A DNA stretch of 64,000 bases from an uncultured Aquimarina sp. (GTDB lineage Bacteria; Bacteroidota; Bacteroidia; Flavobacteriales; Flavobacteriaceae), in contig CANMLL010000013.1 of NCBI GenBank assembly GCA_947498775.1, positions 1 to 64,000 of the forward strand, read 5' to 3'. The position numbers and the translations under genes are program-made. Below, piece after piece: positions 18,033 through 26,109 of this stretch (the first letter of the stretch is position 1; each line of letters opens with the position of its first letter). The notes below the pieces were generated by a model. That model saw nothing but the letters and a program-made list of their open reading frames with translations. It had not been told where the DNA came from and did not search any database.

Positions 18033-18680
18033 TTATAATGTAGCGATTATACTCTCTCCTCCTCTTACTTTTTCGTTAAGGGCGACATTTATCTTAGAAC
18101 CTATTGGTAGAAAAACATCTACTCTAGAACCAAATTTTATAAAACCGCTATCCGAACCTTGAACTACCATTTCTCCTTCTTTTGCGTAATTCACAATCCT
18201 TTTGGCCAATGCTCCTGCTATTTGTCTATATAATATTTCTACTATGTTGTTCTTTACCACAACTGTTGTTCTTTCATTTTCTTCTGAAGCCTTAGGATGC
18301 CAGGCCACCAGATATTTCCCCGGATGATACTTGCTATAAGTAACTGCACCATTAATAGGATGTCTAGTTACATGCACATTAATTGGCGACATAAATATAG
18401 AAACCTGAAGCCTGTTGTCTTTGAAATGCTCTTTTTCAAATACTTCTTCAATTACTACCACTTTTCCGTCTACCGGTGCCACAACGGTATTGTCGTTTAC
18501 GGCTGTTTTTCTCACAGGGTTTCTGAAAAACTGTAATATTAAAATCAGAAATGCTAATGTTATTACAAATATGGCTATTTGCCATTCTTTGATCTGAATG
18601 GAAACGTAAGAAGCAACATTAATTCCTAAGAATAAAACTATAGCTACTGATATTATTTTAAATCCTTCTTTATGAAACAT
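18033..18680 (-). CDS. psd: Phosphatidylserine decarboxylase (short form)
   Basis: The 215-residue proenzyme makes phosphatidylethanolamine. Two membrane segments lie at about 8-28 and 33-52. The pyruvoyl-forming cleavage site is Gly184-Ser185 in IKFGSRVDVF, and MSPINVHVTRHP is also conserved. Length fits the short archaeal/Bacteroidota-type PSD. It overlaps the end of cdsA by 11 nt, so the two are coupled. Confidence 0.93.
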   Translation of the reverse strand: MFHKEGFKIISVAIVLFLGINVASYVSIQIKEWQIAIFVITLAFLILILQFFRNPVRKTAVNDNTVVAPVDGKVVVIEEVFEKEHFKDNRLQVSIFMSPINVHVTRHPINGAVTYSKYHPGKYLVAWHPKASEENERTTVVVKNNIVEILYRQIAGALAKRIVNYAKEGEMVVQGSDSGFIKFGSRVDVFLPIGSKINVALNEKVRGGESIIATL

Positions 18681-19473
18681 ATTTCAAAATTAGTAAAAAT
18701 GCATACAAAAACGGACTAGCAAAGAGAACACTGTCTAAGCGATCATAGATGCCACCATGCCCAGGCATAATAGTGCCACTATCTTTAACTCCAGCTTGTC
18801 TTTTAAACTTGGATTGAATCAAATCTCCTAGTGTGCCAAAAATACTCATAATTATACTTATAATCAACCAAATTGTTATCGATAAGGTATTTGATAACAA
18901 GGCAATTAAGTATCCTGCTAGAATCGAAAAAAGAAATCCTCCTACAAAACCTTCGATAGTCTTTTTTGGTGATATCCGTTCTAATAGCTTATGCTTTCCG
19001 AAGTTTTTGCCTACCAAATAAGCAAAAGTATCGTTAGTCCAGGTGATTAAAAAAGCTCCAGCAATAATTTCTCGCTGATATTCTCCTGAATAATTTGGGA
19101 CCAGGGTTAAAAAAATGATACAAGTGATCAAATAAAAAATACTAGTTCGGTATTTTCTTTGTTCAAACATTGGAATAATACGAATAGTAACCAAATCCTT
19201 GACCAAATATAATTCTGTAATAATAGTCAGGATCAAAATTGGTAGTATAATATAAATTTGATCCTGATATAGGGTTAATAGCGTTAAAAGTGCAATAAAA
19301 ATAAGGTATAGCCTTTTGTTTTTGAGATGAATTAATTTTTGAAATTCGTAAATAGAAATCATTCCAAAAATTAGAAATATTCCCAGGAAAGTATATTTAG
19401 AAATAAATATGGATACCAATAGTATTGAGACATATAAAAACCCCGATAAAGATCTTGTAAGCAGTTCTTTCAT
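18670..19473 (-). CDS. cdsA: Phosphatidate cytidylyltransferase (CDP-diacylglycerol synthase)
   Basis: An integral membrane enzyme that makes CDP-diacylglycerol from phosphatidate and CTP. From ATG 19473 it is 267 residues with about eight hydrophobic segments and the CdsA signature near the C terminus: SKFKRQAGVKDSGTIMPGHG followed by IYDRLDS. The longer frame to 19524 overlaps the LUD gene and is unlikely. The ATG comes 1 nt after the LUD stop (TAATATG), so translation is coupled. Order LUD-cdsA-psd-ACBP. Confidence 0.94.
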   Translation of the reverse strand: MKELLTRSLSGFLYVSILLVSIFISKYTFLGIFLIFGMISIYEFQKLIHLKNKRLYLIFIALLTLLTLYQDQIYIILPILILTIITELYLVKDLVTIRIIPMFEQRKYRTSIFYLITCIIFLTLVPNYSGEYQREIIAGAFLITWTNDTFAYLVGKNFGKHKLLERISPKKTIEGFVGGFLFSILAGYLIALLSNTLSITIWLIISIIMSIFGTLGDLIQSKFKRQAGVKDSGTIMPGHGGIYDRLDSVLFASPFLYAFLLILKYVS

Positions 19474-19474
19474 A

Positions 19475-20086
19475 TTATAAATCTTCCAACAGGAGCAAAT
19501 ATAGATTTTTTGAACTACTTCCATAGCTTAAGAAATCCTTTTCTTTTTGGGGTTCAAAGTCTTTTATGGTTGTAATATTTGAAGGAATAGAATTTCTGTT
19601 TTTGTTTTTAATACCTTTCAGCCCCTCTCCGATACTCTTAACTAATTGACTAGTAGCAGCCAAGATTACAAAATTATCTGGTAATTCAGTAAGCTTTTTT
19701 TCTCTGAGCTGGTTCGATGAAATTAATATAGCTCCGCTATCTGCTATTAAATATTCACAAGTAGCAAAAAAGAAAGAAGCAGAAGAATCTTTTACATAGT
19801 TCAGGTTAAAATTAGAAAACTTATGTTCTAAAGCAATATCAAAACAGCATACATTCTTCTCATACCAATCGTTTTCTAAAAGGATCTTGTCAAAAGAATC
19901 CAAAACTTCATCATCTTTGTCGCAATAAAGAAATTTACCTCCATTTCTTTTAAAGTTTATCATAAAGCTTTCATCAATCGGTAGATCAATTTCTGGCATA
20001 TATTTACTGCGATCCTCTATGTGGCGTTCCTTACTCTTTTGGTCTGATTTAGATTTTGAGAAAAATAATCTTCTAAATAGACTCAT
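19475..20086 (-). CDS. LUD domain protein (LutC/LutB-like)
   Basis: The 203-residue protein resembles the LUD domain of lactate-utilisation proteins: a basic N-terminal tail, CDKDDEVLDSFDKIL, ATCEYLIADSGAILISSNQ and FVILAATSQLVKSIGEGLKG. No LutA or LutB partner and no Fe-S motif are near, so lactate use is doubtful. The gene is tightly joined to cdsA. In Bacteroidota single LUD genes often sit beside ftsH and rsfS, as here, without known function. Confidence 0.75.
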   Translation of the reverse strand: MSLFRRLFFSKSKSDQKSKERHIEDRSKYMPEIDLPIDESFMINFKRNGGKFLYCDKDDEVLDSFDKILLENDWYEKNVCCFDIALEHKFSNFNLNYVKDSSASFFFATCEYLIADSGAILISSNQLREKKLTELPDNFVILAATSQLVKSIGEGLKGIKNKNRNSIPSNITTIKDFEPQKEKDFLSYGSSSKNLYLLLLEDL

Positions 20087-20135
20087 TTTTTGGATTATGC
20101 TTGGGGAATTACAATTCTACAATACTTTCAAAGAT

Positions 20136-20179
20136 AAAAAAAATCTTAACCTAATATTCTGGTTAGGTTAAGATTTTTT
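20136..20179. terminator. Bidirectional terminator between ftsH and LUD gene
   Basis: Arms AAATCTTAACCTAA (20141-20154) and TTAGGTTAAGATTT (20163-20176) pair perfectly over 14 bp around an 8-nt loop, with A runs before and T runs after. It lies 25-60 nt past the ftsH stop on the minus strand, between ftsH and the next gene of the same strand. Confidence 0.85.
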
Positions 20180-20203
20180 AATTTACTAGTAAAAATGTCT
20201 TGT

Positions 20204-22156
20204 TTAAGAAGGTTCGGTAATGATTTCTTCTTCTTTTTTACCAAAAGGACGTTCTCCAAATATTTTTTCTAGATTATCTTTGAAAATAACCTCTTTTTCT
20301 AGTAATACCTCGGCCAATTCGGTTAACTTATCTTTGTTGTTTTCTAATAACTTTATTGCGCGTTGGTATTGTTCTTCTATAATATTAGAGATTTCTTTAT
20401 CAATAAGTTCGCTAGTTTGTTCGCTATATGGTTTTGTGAAATTATATTCACTTTGACCTGATGAATCATAATACGTTAGATTTCCAACTTTGTCATTCAA
20501 ACCATATATAGTAACCATCGCTCTTGCTTGTTTAGTAACCTTTTCAAGGTCACTCAATGCGCCTGTAGAAATTTCATTGAATATCACCTTTTCTGCAGCG
20601 CGCCCTCCCAATGCTGCACACATCTCGTCTAGCATTTGATTTGGTCGTACTATTAGTCTTTCTTCTGGCAGATACCACGCTGCTCCCAGGGATTGACCTC
20701 TGGGCACAATGGTAACTTTTACTAGTGGCGCTGCATGTTCTAGCATCCAGCTTACTGTTGCGTGTCCAGCTTCATGAAAAGCAATAGCACGTTTTTCTCC
20801 AGGAGTAATAATTTTATTCTTTTTCTCTAATCCTCCAACAATTCTATCTACAGCGTCCAGAAAATCCTGTTTTCCCACGGCTTTATTACCTTTTCGTGCA
20901 GCGATTAAAGCAGCTTCGTTACAAACGTTAGCAATATCTGCACCAGAAAATCCTGGTGTTTGTTTTGCTAAAAACTCGGTGTCAAGTTCATTTTCTACTT
21001 TCTTGAGTGGTTTTAGATGCACCTCAAAAATTTCTTTACGTTCTCTAACATCTGGTAGGTCTACATAAATTTGTCTGTCGAATCTACCAGCTCTCATTAG
21101 TGCCTTATCTAATACATCGGCTCTATTGGTTGCAGCGATCACAATCACATTTGTATTTGTTCCAAAACCATCCATTTCGGTAAGTAGTTGGTTTAGGGTA
21201 TTTTCTCTTTCATCATTAGATCCCGAGAAATTGCTTTTTCCTCTAGCCCGACCAATGGCATCAATTTCGTCTATAAATATAATGGCGGGAGATTTTTCTT
21301 TAGCTTGTTTAAAAAGATCCCTAACTCTTGAAGCCCCGACACCTACAAACATTTCTACAAAATCAGATCCTGATAATGAAAAGAAAGGTACTTTGGCTTC
21401 ACCGGCAACGGCTTTTGCCAACAAAGTTTTACCAGTTCCCGGAGGTCCAACCAATAAGGCTCCTTTAGGTATTTTTCCTCCCAAAGAGGTGTATTTTTCA
21501 GGGTTTTTAAGAAAATCTACAATTTCTTGAATTTCTTCTTTGGCACCTTCAAGGCCTGCGACATTTTCAAAAGAAACTTTTACTTCTGTATTTTGGTCAA
21601 AAAGCTTGGCCTTAGACTTACCTATATTGAAAATCTGACCTCCGGCACCACCGCCAGAGCCACCACTCATTCTACGCATGATGAATATCCAAACTCCAAT
21701 AATCAGAGCAAATGGCAATAGGGTAACAAAAATTTCTCCCCATACATTGCTTTCGGTATCATAGTTTACTTGTGTATCAAGGCCATTGTCCTTTTTAATC
21801 TGCGCAATTTTGTTTTCAAAATTCTGAAGATCCCCAAATTCAAATTGATAATCAGGATCTTTTGGACTAGCGGGTAAAATAGAATTGCTTTTGTTTTTTG
21901 TGTGCTTATCCAAAGATTTGGCCTCACCAGTAAGAAATACTTTAGCTTGTCGACGGTTAATAATTACCACTCGCTCAACCTCTCCATTACTTAAAAAATC
22001 TTGAAACTCAGATGGGGAAGTAGTAGGAGCGGATCCTAGACCATTTCCTCCCATAAAGTTTAATACCAAAAAACCAACAATAATAACTGCATAAATCCAA
22101 TATGCACTAAATTTTGGTTTTTTATTAGGTTCTGTTTTTTTATTTTCTTTAGCCAT
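20204..22156 (-). CDS. ftsH: ATP-dependent zinc metalloprotease
   Basis: FtsH is the membrane-bound AAA protease that degrades misfolded membrane proteins and short-lived regulators. The 650 residues show two membrane helices (about 17-35 and 142-160) around a periplasmic part, Walker A GPPGTGKT (237-244), Walker B IIFIDEIDA, second region of homology (ATNRADVLDKALMRAGRFDR, in part), and the zinc site HEAGH (461-465). A Gly-rich linker SGGSGGGAGGQ follows the second helix. It lies 13 nt after rsfS. Confidence 0.97.
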   Translation of the reverse strand: MAKENKKTEPNKKPKFSAYWIYAVIIVGFLVLNFMGGNGLGSAPTTSPSEFQDFLSNGEVERVVIINRRQAKVFLTGEAKSLDKHTKNKSNSILPASPKDPDYQFEFGDLQNFENKIAQIKKDNGLDTQVNYDTESNVWGEIFVTLLPFALIIGVWIFIMRRMSGGSGGGAGGQIFNIGKSKAKLFDQNTEVKVSFENVAGLEGAKEEIQEIVDFLKNPEKYTSLGGKIPKGALLVGPPGTGKTLLAKAVAGEAKVPFFSLSGSDFVEMFVGVGASRVRDLFKQAKEKSPAIIFIDEIDAIGRARGKSNFSGSNDERENTLNQLLTEMDGFGTNTNVIVIAATNRADVLDKALMRAGRFDRQIYVDLPDVRERKEIFEVHLKPLKKVENELDTEFLAKQTPGFSGADIANVCNEAALIAARKGNKAVGKQDFLDAVDRIVGGLEKKNKIITPGEKRAIAFHEAGHATVSWMLEHAAPLVKVTIVPRGQSLGAAWYLPEERLIVRPNQMLDEMCAALGGRAAEKVIFNEISTGALSDLEKVTKQARAMVTIYGLNDKVGNLTYYDSSGQSEYNFTKPYSEQTSELIDKEISNIIEEQYQRAIKLLENNKDKLTELAEVLLEKEVIFKDNLEKIFGERPFGKKEEEIITEPS

Positions 22157-22169
22157 TTACGCTTTTCTT

Positions 22170-22541
22170 TTAATAATTTGTTTCTATAACTGTAGTTTTT
22201 GCATCTCCCCACAGTCCTTCGATATCATAGAACTCTCTAATATGCTTTTGGAAAACATGCACTACTACATTAACATAATCAATTAATACCCACTCTGCAT
22301 TTTCGCTACCTTCAACATGCCAAGGTTTATCTTTAAGTTTTTTACTTACAGTTTTCTGGATGGAATTAACAATTGCATTTACTTGAGTATTGGAAGTTCC
22401 GTTGCAGATTACAAAGTAGTTACATACTGTATTTTCGATATCTCTAAGATCCAAAATATTGATGTCATTTCCTTTTACTTCTTCAATACCTTTTATAATT
22501 TGTGTAATTAATTGATCAGCACCAATTTCTTTTTTAGTCAT
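22170..22541 (-). CDS. rsfS: Ribosome silencing factor
   Basis: The 123-residue protein of the Iojap/RsfS family binds ribosomal protein L14 and blocks subunit joining when nutrients are low. Family pattern: VCNYFVICNGTSNTQVNAI, PWHVEGSENAEWVLIDY and VVHVFQKHIREFYDIEGLW (quoted in parts). First gene of the rsfS-ftsH unit, divergent from birA. Confidence 0.95.
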   Translation of the reverse strand: MTKKEIGADQLITQIIKGIEEVKGNDINILDLRDIENTVCNYFVICNGTSNTQVNAIVNSIQKTVSKKLKDKPWHVEGSENAEWVLIDYVNVVVHVFQKHIREFYDIEGLWGDAKTTVIETNY

Positions 22542-22630
22542 GCATTTTTTTAATTTGTGTAAAGTTATTACTTTTTATCATTTTAATGTTTGTATTATAA
22601 CGACATTTATGAAACTTTTACACCTTTAGC

Positions 22631-23362
22631 ATGGATATAATCAAAGTTGATGCCATTGGCTCTACAAATACTTTTCTTAGAGAACTAAATCGCCAAAAGC
22701 AATTCGAAAGTTCTGTTTGCGTGGTAGCAAAAGAACAAGTTGCTGGTAAAGGACAGATGGGAACCGTTTGGCAAAGCAAACCAGGAAAAAACCTTACGTG
22801 TAGTGTGTTTATAAAGGTTGAAGGTATTCGGTTAGCTGAGCAATTTTACCTGTCTATGGCAACTTCTTTGGCAATTTGTGAGGCTTTAATTGATCTAAGG
22901 GTAACAAAGCTATCGATAAAATGGCCAAACGACATTCTGTCAGACCGACAAAAGATATGTGGTGTTTTGATTGAGAATGTTGTTAAAAATGGCAGTTTGA
23001 TGGGAGCTATTATAGGTATTGGAATTAATGTAAATCAAGTTATATTTGATAATCTTCCGCAGGCAGGATCCTTAAAACAGATTTTGGGCAAAAGTTTGAA
23101 TATTGAAGACGTTTTACATACATTATTATCCAGATTAGAGCATAGGTTTGTGAGGTTGAAGGTTTCAAATTTTGGTGCCTTGAAAAAAGAATACGAGAGC
23201 CTGCTTTTTAGAAAAAATAAACCCTCTACGTTTATGAACGTCGAGGGCGATTCTTTTGTAGGTATTATTCAATCTGTTACCAATGAAGGTAAACTTCAGG
23301 TATTATTAGAAGACGAAATTATTACCTCATTTGATCTAAAAGAGATCAAATTACTTTATTAA
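22631..23362 (+). CDS. birA: Biotin--[acetyl-CoA-carboxylase] ligase
   Basis: The enzyme attaches biotin to the lysine of biotin carrier domains via biotinyl-AMP. The 243-residue protein has the biotin-binding loop AGKGQMGTVWQS (38-49), KWPNDI (97-102), GVLIEN and GIGINVN. It has no N-terminal DNA-binding domain, so it is a monofunctional ligase and not a repressor. The pyruvate carboxylase at 48 kb (AMKM site) is a probable substrate. Convergent with the SRPBCC gene, the two stops abutting. Confidence 0.94.
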   Translation: MDIIKVDAIGSTNTFLRELNRQKQFESSVCVVAKEQVAGKGQMGTVWQSKPGKNLTCSVFIKVEGIRLAEQFYLSMATSLAICEALIDLRVTKLSIKWPNDILSDRQKICGVLIENVVKNGSLMGAIIGIGINVNQVIFDNLPQAGSLKQILGKSLNIEDVLHTLLSRLEHRFVRLKVSNFGALKKEYESLLFRKNKPSTFMNVEGDSFVGIIQSVTNEGKLQVLLEDEIITSFDLKEIKLLY

Positions 23363-23755
23363 TTATAGTTTTTCAATGTTTTCGCTTAGGGTATTGATAA
23401 AGTTTTGAATAGGATTTTTTATCATCATTGCCATCATCGCATTAAACTCTCCATCAAAGGTAAGCTTGGCTGTGCTTTTTCCATCATCAGTGCTTACAAT
23501 ATCGGCAGTAAGGGTAAATGGGAGTTTATCACTTGCTGCACCTAGAACCACTTGGCTATGCGGTGTGTCTCCTTTTTGATCTAATACCAATTCAGGCATT
23601 CCTTTTAATTGAAAAAGAAACCTGGAGTCATTAATTTTTTCAAATTTTTGTTTACTTTCGGGCATAAGTTGTTCAAAATTTTCAACTTTTGTCAAAAATT
23701 CAAATACTTCTTCGGCAGTTTTATTTACGGTTACCGTTGGGCTTTCTAAATTCAT
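23363..23755 (-). CDS. SRPBCC (START/polyketide cyclase-like) protein
   Basis: A 130-residue protein with the helix-grip pattern: NKTAEEVFEFLTKVENFEQLMP at the start, a central beta run, and a long C-terminal helix (MAMMIKNPIQNFINTLSENI, in part). Such proteins bind hydrophobic ligands. Ligand unknown. It lies 15 nt after pyrE on the same strand, an arrangement kept in many flavobacteria. Confidence 0.8.
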   Translation of the reverse strand: MNLESPTVTVNKTAEEVFEFLTKVENFEQLMPESKQKFEKINDSRFLFQLKGMPELVLDQKGDTPHSQVVLGAASDKLPFTLTADIVSTDDGKSTAKLTFDGEFNAMMAMMIKNPIQNFINTLSENIEKL

Positions 23756-23770
23756 TCTTTTTTTATGTTA

Positions 23771-24412
23771 TTATAAGTTCCATTCAGCTGGATTTGTTCT
23801 CCAACTTTGCAATGTTTTTTGTTGCTCTTTGGTAATATAATCAGTATCCAGAGCTTGTTCTAATAGATTTTCATAATTACTTAGCGTATTCAAAGATAAT
23901 GCCGCTTCTTCAAAATTATGCGAAGCAATATCAAACCCATAGTTAAAAATCGCCACCATGCCTTTTACGTTTGCATTAACTTCTTTTAAGGCTTTTACAG
24001 CGTTAAGACTGCTTTTTCCGGTACTAATTAAATCTTCAACCACGACCACACTTTTTCCTTCTGGAATAATCCCTTCAATCTGGTTTTTTCTGCCATGTTT
24101 TTTTGCTTCAGGACGAACATAGATAAAAGGAAGATCAAGTTGTTCTGCTACCAACATTCCAATTCCAATAGCGCCAGTGGCAACGCCGGCAATTACATCA
24201 GGCTTTCCATATTTTTCTTCAATAAAATTGGCAAGATTCTGTTTTAAGTAATTTCGTATTTCCGGAAACGATAGTGTAACTCGATTATCACAGTAAATAG
24301 GAGACTTCCAACCCGATGCCCAGGTAAAAGGTTCTTGTGGTTGTAATTTTATTGCGTTAATTTGCAGTAGTAGTTCAGCAGTTTTTTTTGCTGTATCTTT
24401 ATCAAAAATCAT
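23771..24412 (-). CDS. pyrE: Orotate phosphoribosyltransferase
   Basis: PyrE joins orotate and PRPP to give OMP in pyrimidine synthesis. From ATG 24412 it has 213 residues with WASGWKSPIYCDNR at the N terminus and the PRPP loop VVVVEDLISTGKSS. The longer frame to 24448 would run over the divergent NUDIX start and lacks support. A TAnnTTTG box on the minus strand ends 5 nt before this ATG. Confidence 0.95.
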   Translation of the reverse strand: MIFDKDTAKKTAELLLQINAIKLQPQEPFTWASGWKSPIYCDNRVTLSFPEIRNYLKQNLANFIEEKYGKPDVIAGVATGAIGIGMLVAEQLDLPFIYVRPEAKKHGRKNQIEGIIPEGKSVVVVEDLISTGKSSLNAVKALKEVNANVKGMVAIFNYGFDIASHNFEEAALSLNTLSNYENLLEQALDTDYITKEQQKTLQSWRTNPAEWNL

Positions 24413-24417
24413 AGTTG

Positions 24418-24425
24418 CAAATGTA
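24418..24425 (-). promoter_or_regulatory. Putative -7 box of pyrE, overlapping the NUDIX start codon
   Basis: Read on the minus strand the bases are TACATTTG, an exact TAnnTTTG match ending 5 nt before the pyrE ATG. The same bases contain the ATG (24421-24423) of the divergent NUDIX gene. A transcript from here would begin at or next to the pyrE start codon (leaderless or nearly so). Confidence 0.5.
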
Positions 24426-25029
24426 TAAAGTTTTTGTGAATAATACACCTATTATTCTGTCTACAAAAAAGGCTATTGAAGGATATAAAAGGATTTCTAT
24501 AAAAGAGGTGGATTTTCCCATAATTATTAGAGATATTCTTAGTAAAGAAGCTATAGGCGCAGAAGTAAAATACCACTTTTATCATAAAAATGAGGATAAA
24601 CTTATAGAGCATTTGTATAAAAAACTACCTGTGGTGGTGGCTGGTGGTGGTAAGGCTTATAATACTGATATGGATATCCTTTTTATTAAACGTAATGGAA
24701 AATGGGACCTGCCAAAAGGAAAAATAGAAAAAAATGAGCATATAGAAACAGCGGCAATACGAGAGGTTGAAGAAGAAACCGGAGTTACAGGCCTGGAAAT
24801 CACCAAATTTCTTTACAAAACATACCATATATTTAAGAGGAATGGCGAATTTCGACTCAAAGTTACTTATTGGTTCGAGATGAAAACCGAGTTTGATGGA
24901 GAACTTGTACCTCAAAAAAATGAAGGAATTACCAAGGTAAAGTGGAAAAACAAGAAAAAAGCAAAAAAAGCACTTCTCAATTCGTATGCGAATATTAAAA
25001 AGCTTTTTTCACATGATTATTTACCTTAG
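24421..25029 (+). CDS. NUDIX hydrolase
   Basis: The 202-residue protein has an N-terminal segment of about 70 residues and a Nudix domain with the full box GKIEKNEHIETAAIREVEEE (from Gly 100) completed by TGV. It hydrolyses a nucleoside diphosphate linked to another group; substrate unknown. ATG 24421 is 8 nt from the divergent pyrE start. A Lys-rich tail KNKKKAKKALLNSYANIKKL ends it. A decayed copy of its last third lies at 25326-25512. Confidence 0.9.
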   Translation: MYKVFVNNTPIILSTKKAIEGYKRISIKEVDFPIIIRDILSKEAIGAEVKYHFYHKNEDKLIEHLYKKLPVVVAGGGKAYNTDMDILFIKRNGKWDLPKGKIEKNEHIETAAIREVEEETGVTGLEITKFLYKTYHIFKRNGEFRLKVTYWFEMKTEFDGELVPQKNEGITKVKWKNKKKAKKALLNSYANIKKLFSHDYLP

Positions 25030-25063
25030 ATAAACCTTTTAATTAATCACTCCAATATTAGTA

Positions 25064-25309
25064 ATGGACGGAAAAAATAATTTAAGCAAAGAACAACCAA
25101 ATAACCCTTTGCATGGGAAGAAATTGATAAATATATTAGAGTTGTTGGTCGATCATTATGGTTGGGAACGATTAGCTATGAAAATTAATATCAATTGTTT
25201 TAAAAACGATCCTTCTATTAAATCTAGCCTTAAATTTTTAAGAAAAACACCATGGGCAAGAGATAAAATCGAGCAGTTTTACCTTGAGTTAAATAAAAAA
25301 AATAGTTAA
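25064..25309 (+). CDS. VF530 family DNA-binding protein (DUF2132)
   Basis: The 81-residue protein matches VF530: NNPLHGKKLINILELLVDHY, GWERLAMKININCFKNDPSI, then SSLKFLRKTPWARDKIEQFY. The family is small, helical and thought to bind DNA; its role is unknown. It sits between the NUDIX gene and the partial NUDIX copy. Confidence 0.88.
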   Translation: MDGKNNLSKEQPNNPLHGKKLINILELLVDHYGWERLAMKININCFKNDPSIKSSLKFLRKTPWARDKIEQFYLELNKKNS

Positions 25310-25325
25310 AGCGGTCTGCAAAAAA

Positions 25326-25512
25326 AATAGAGAGTTTAGACTAAAAGTTACTTATTGGTTTGAAATGAAAACAGATTTTGAAGGTGAGCCGATTCCGCAG
25401 AAAGAAGAAAGGAATACTAGGGTAAAGTCGAAAAATAAATAAAATAAGAAAAAGCATTAACCGATTCTTATGCGAATATTAAAAAGCTTTTTTTATATAA
25501 CTACCTGCCTTA
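25326..25512 (+). pseudogene. Degraded partial copy of the NUDIX gene 3' end
   Basis: Bases 25326-25442 translate in frame as NREFRLKVTYWFEMKTDFEG and on to a stop, aligning with residues about 139-180 of the NUDIX protein at 24421-25029 (GEFRLKVTYWFEMKTEFDGE). After a stop and small deletions the copy continues in another frame to SYANIKKLFF, and the final TCTTATGCGAATATTAAAAA also matches closely. It has no start codon or Nudix box, so it is a remnant of a duplication around the VF530 gene. Confidence 0.85.
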
Positions 25513-25530
25513 ACATATATATTAAATAAA

Positions 25531-26103
25531 ATGAAGTTGTTTATTAAAGTTATTTTGATAGTAACGATTTTGACAGGTTTTAATACTCAGTTATACGGGC
25601 AAAATAAAATTTCTAGAATCGTTTTTGAGTACGCGAATAATACTGAGATGAATCCTGAGTTTAGTGAAATAAAAATAATTATTCAACAGAGCAGTAGTGA
25701 ATTCACTTTAGATTTGTTTTGGAAGAGTATGGGGTTAGTTGATCGTGTGAAAATGGAGGGGTATAGAAGGGAAGTTTTAACTGCTAAAACCAAAGAAGAT
25801 TCGATTAAAGTGATTGAAAATAAACCAATTGTTAAGAAAGGAGAAAGTACCCATATGTTAACTTATGAACAATATAAAAAAATAGCAGAAACAATAGGTA
25901 AGATTGATACTTCTAAAATACTTGATGGGGGTGGTTATGATGGTTACACATGTTCCATTCAATATGGAAATTATAGTAATTATATAAAATATAGTCTTCA
26001 TTCTCCTGGTCACAATAGTAAAAAAAGTGCAAACCCTAATTTTTCGGAAGCTTGTAAATTAATTTTGGAAGCAGCAGAAATAAAGCCAAGAAAGATTTTG
26101 TAA
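25531..26103 (+). CDS. Exported protein of unknown function
   Basis: I do not recognise this 190-residue protein. It starts with a signal peptide (MKLFIKVILIVTILTGFNTQLYGQ, cleavage near YGQ) and is mixed alpha/beta with a glycine-rich stretch GGGYDGYTCSIQYGN near 135-150. It stands between the NUDIX remnant and a convergent peptidase with no shared operon. Likely periplasmic. Confidence 0.6.
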   Translation: MKLFIKVILIVTILTGFNTQLYGQNKISRIVFEYANNTEMNPEFSEIKIIIQQSSSEFTLDLFWKSMGLVDRVKMEGYRREVLTAKTKEDSIKVIENKPIVKKGESTHMLTYEQYKKIAETIGKIDTSKILDGGGYDGYTCSIQYGNYSNYIKYSLHSPGHNSKKSANPNFSEACKLILEAAEIKPRKIL

Positions 26104-26109
26104 TAAAAA

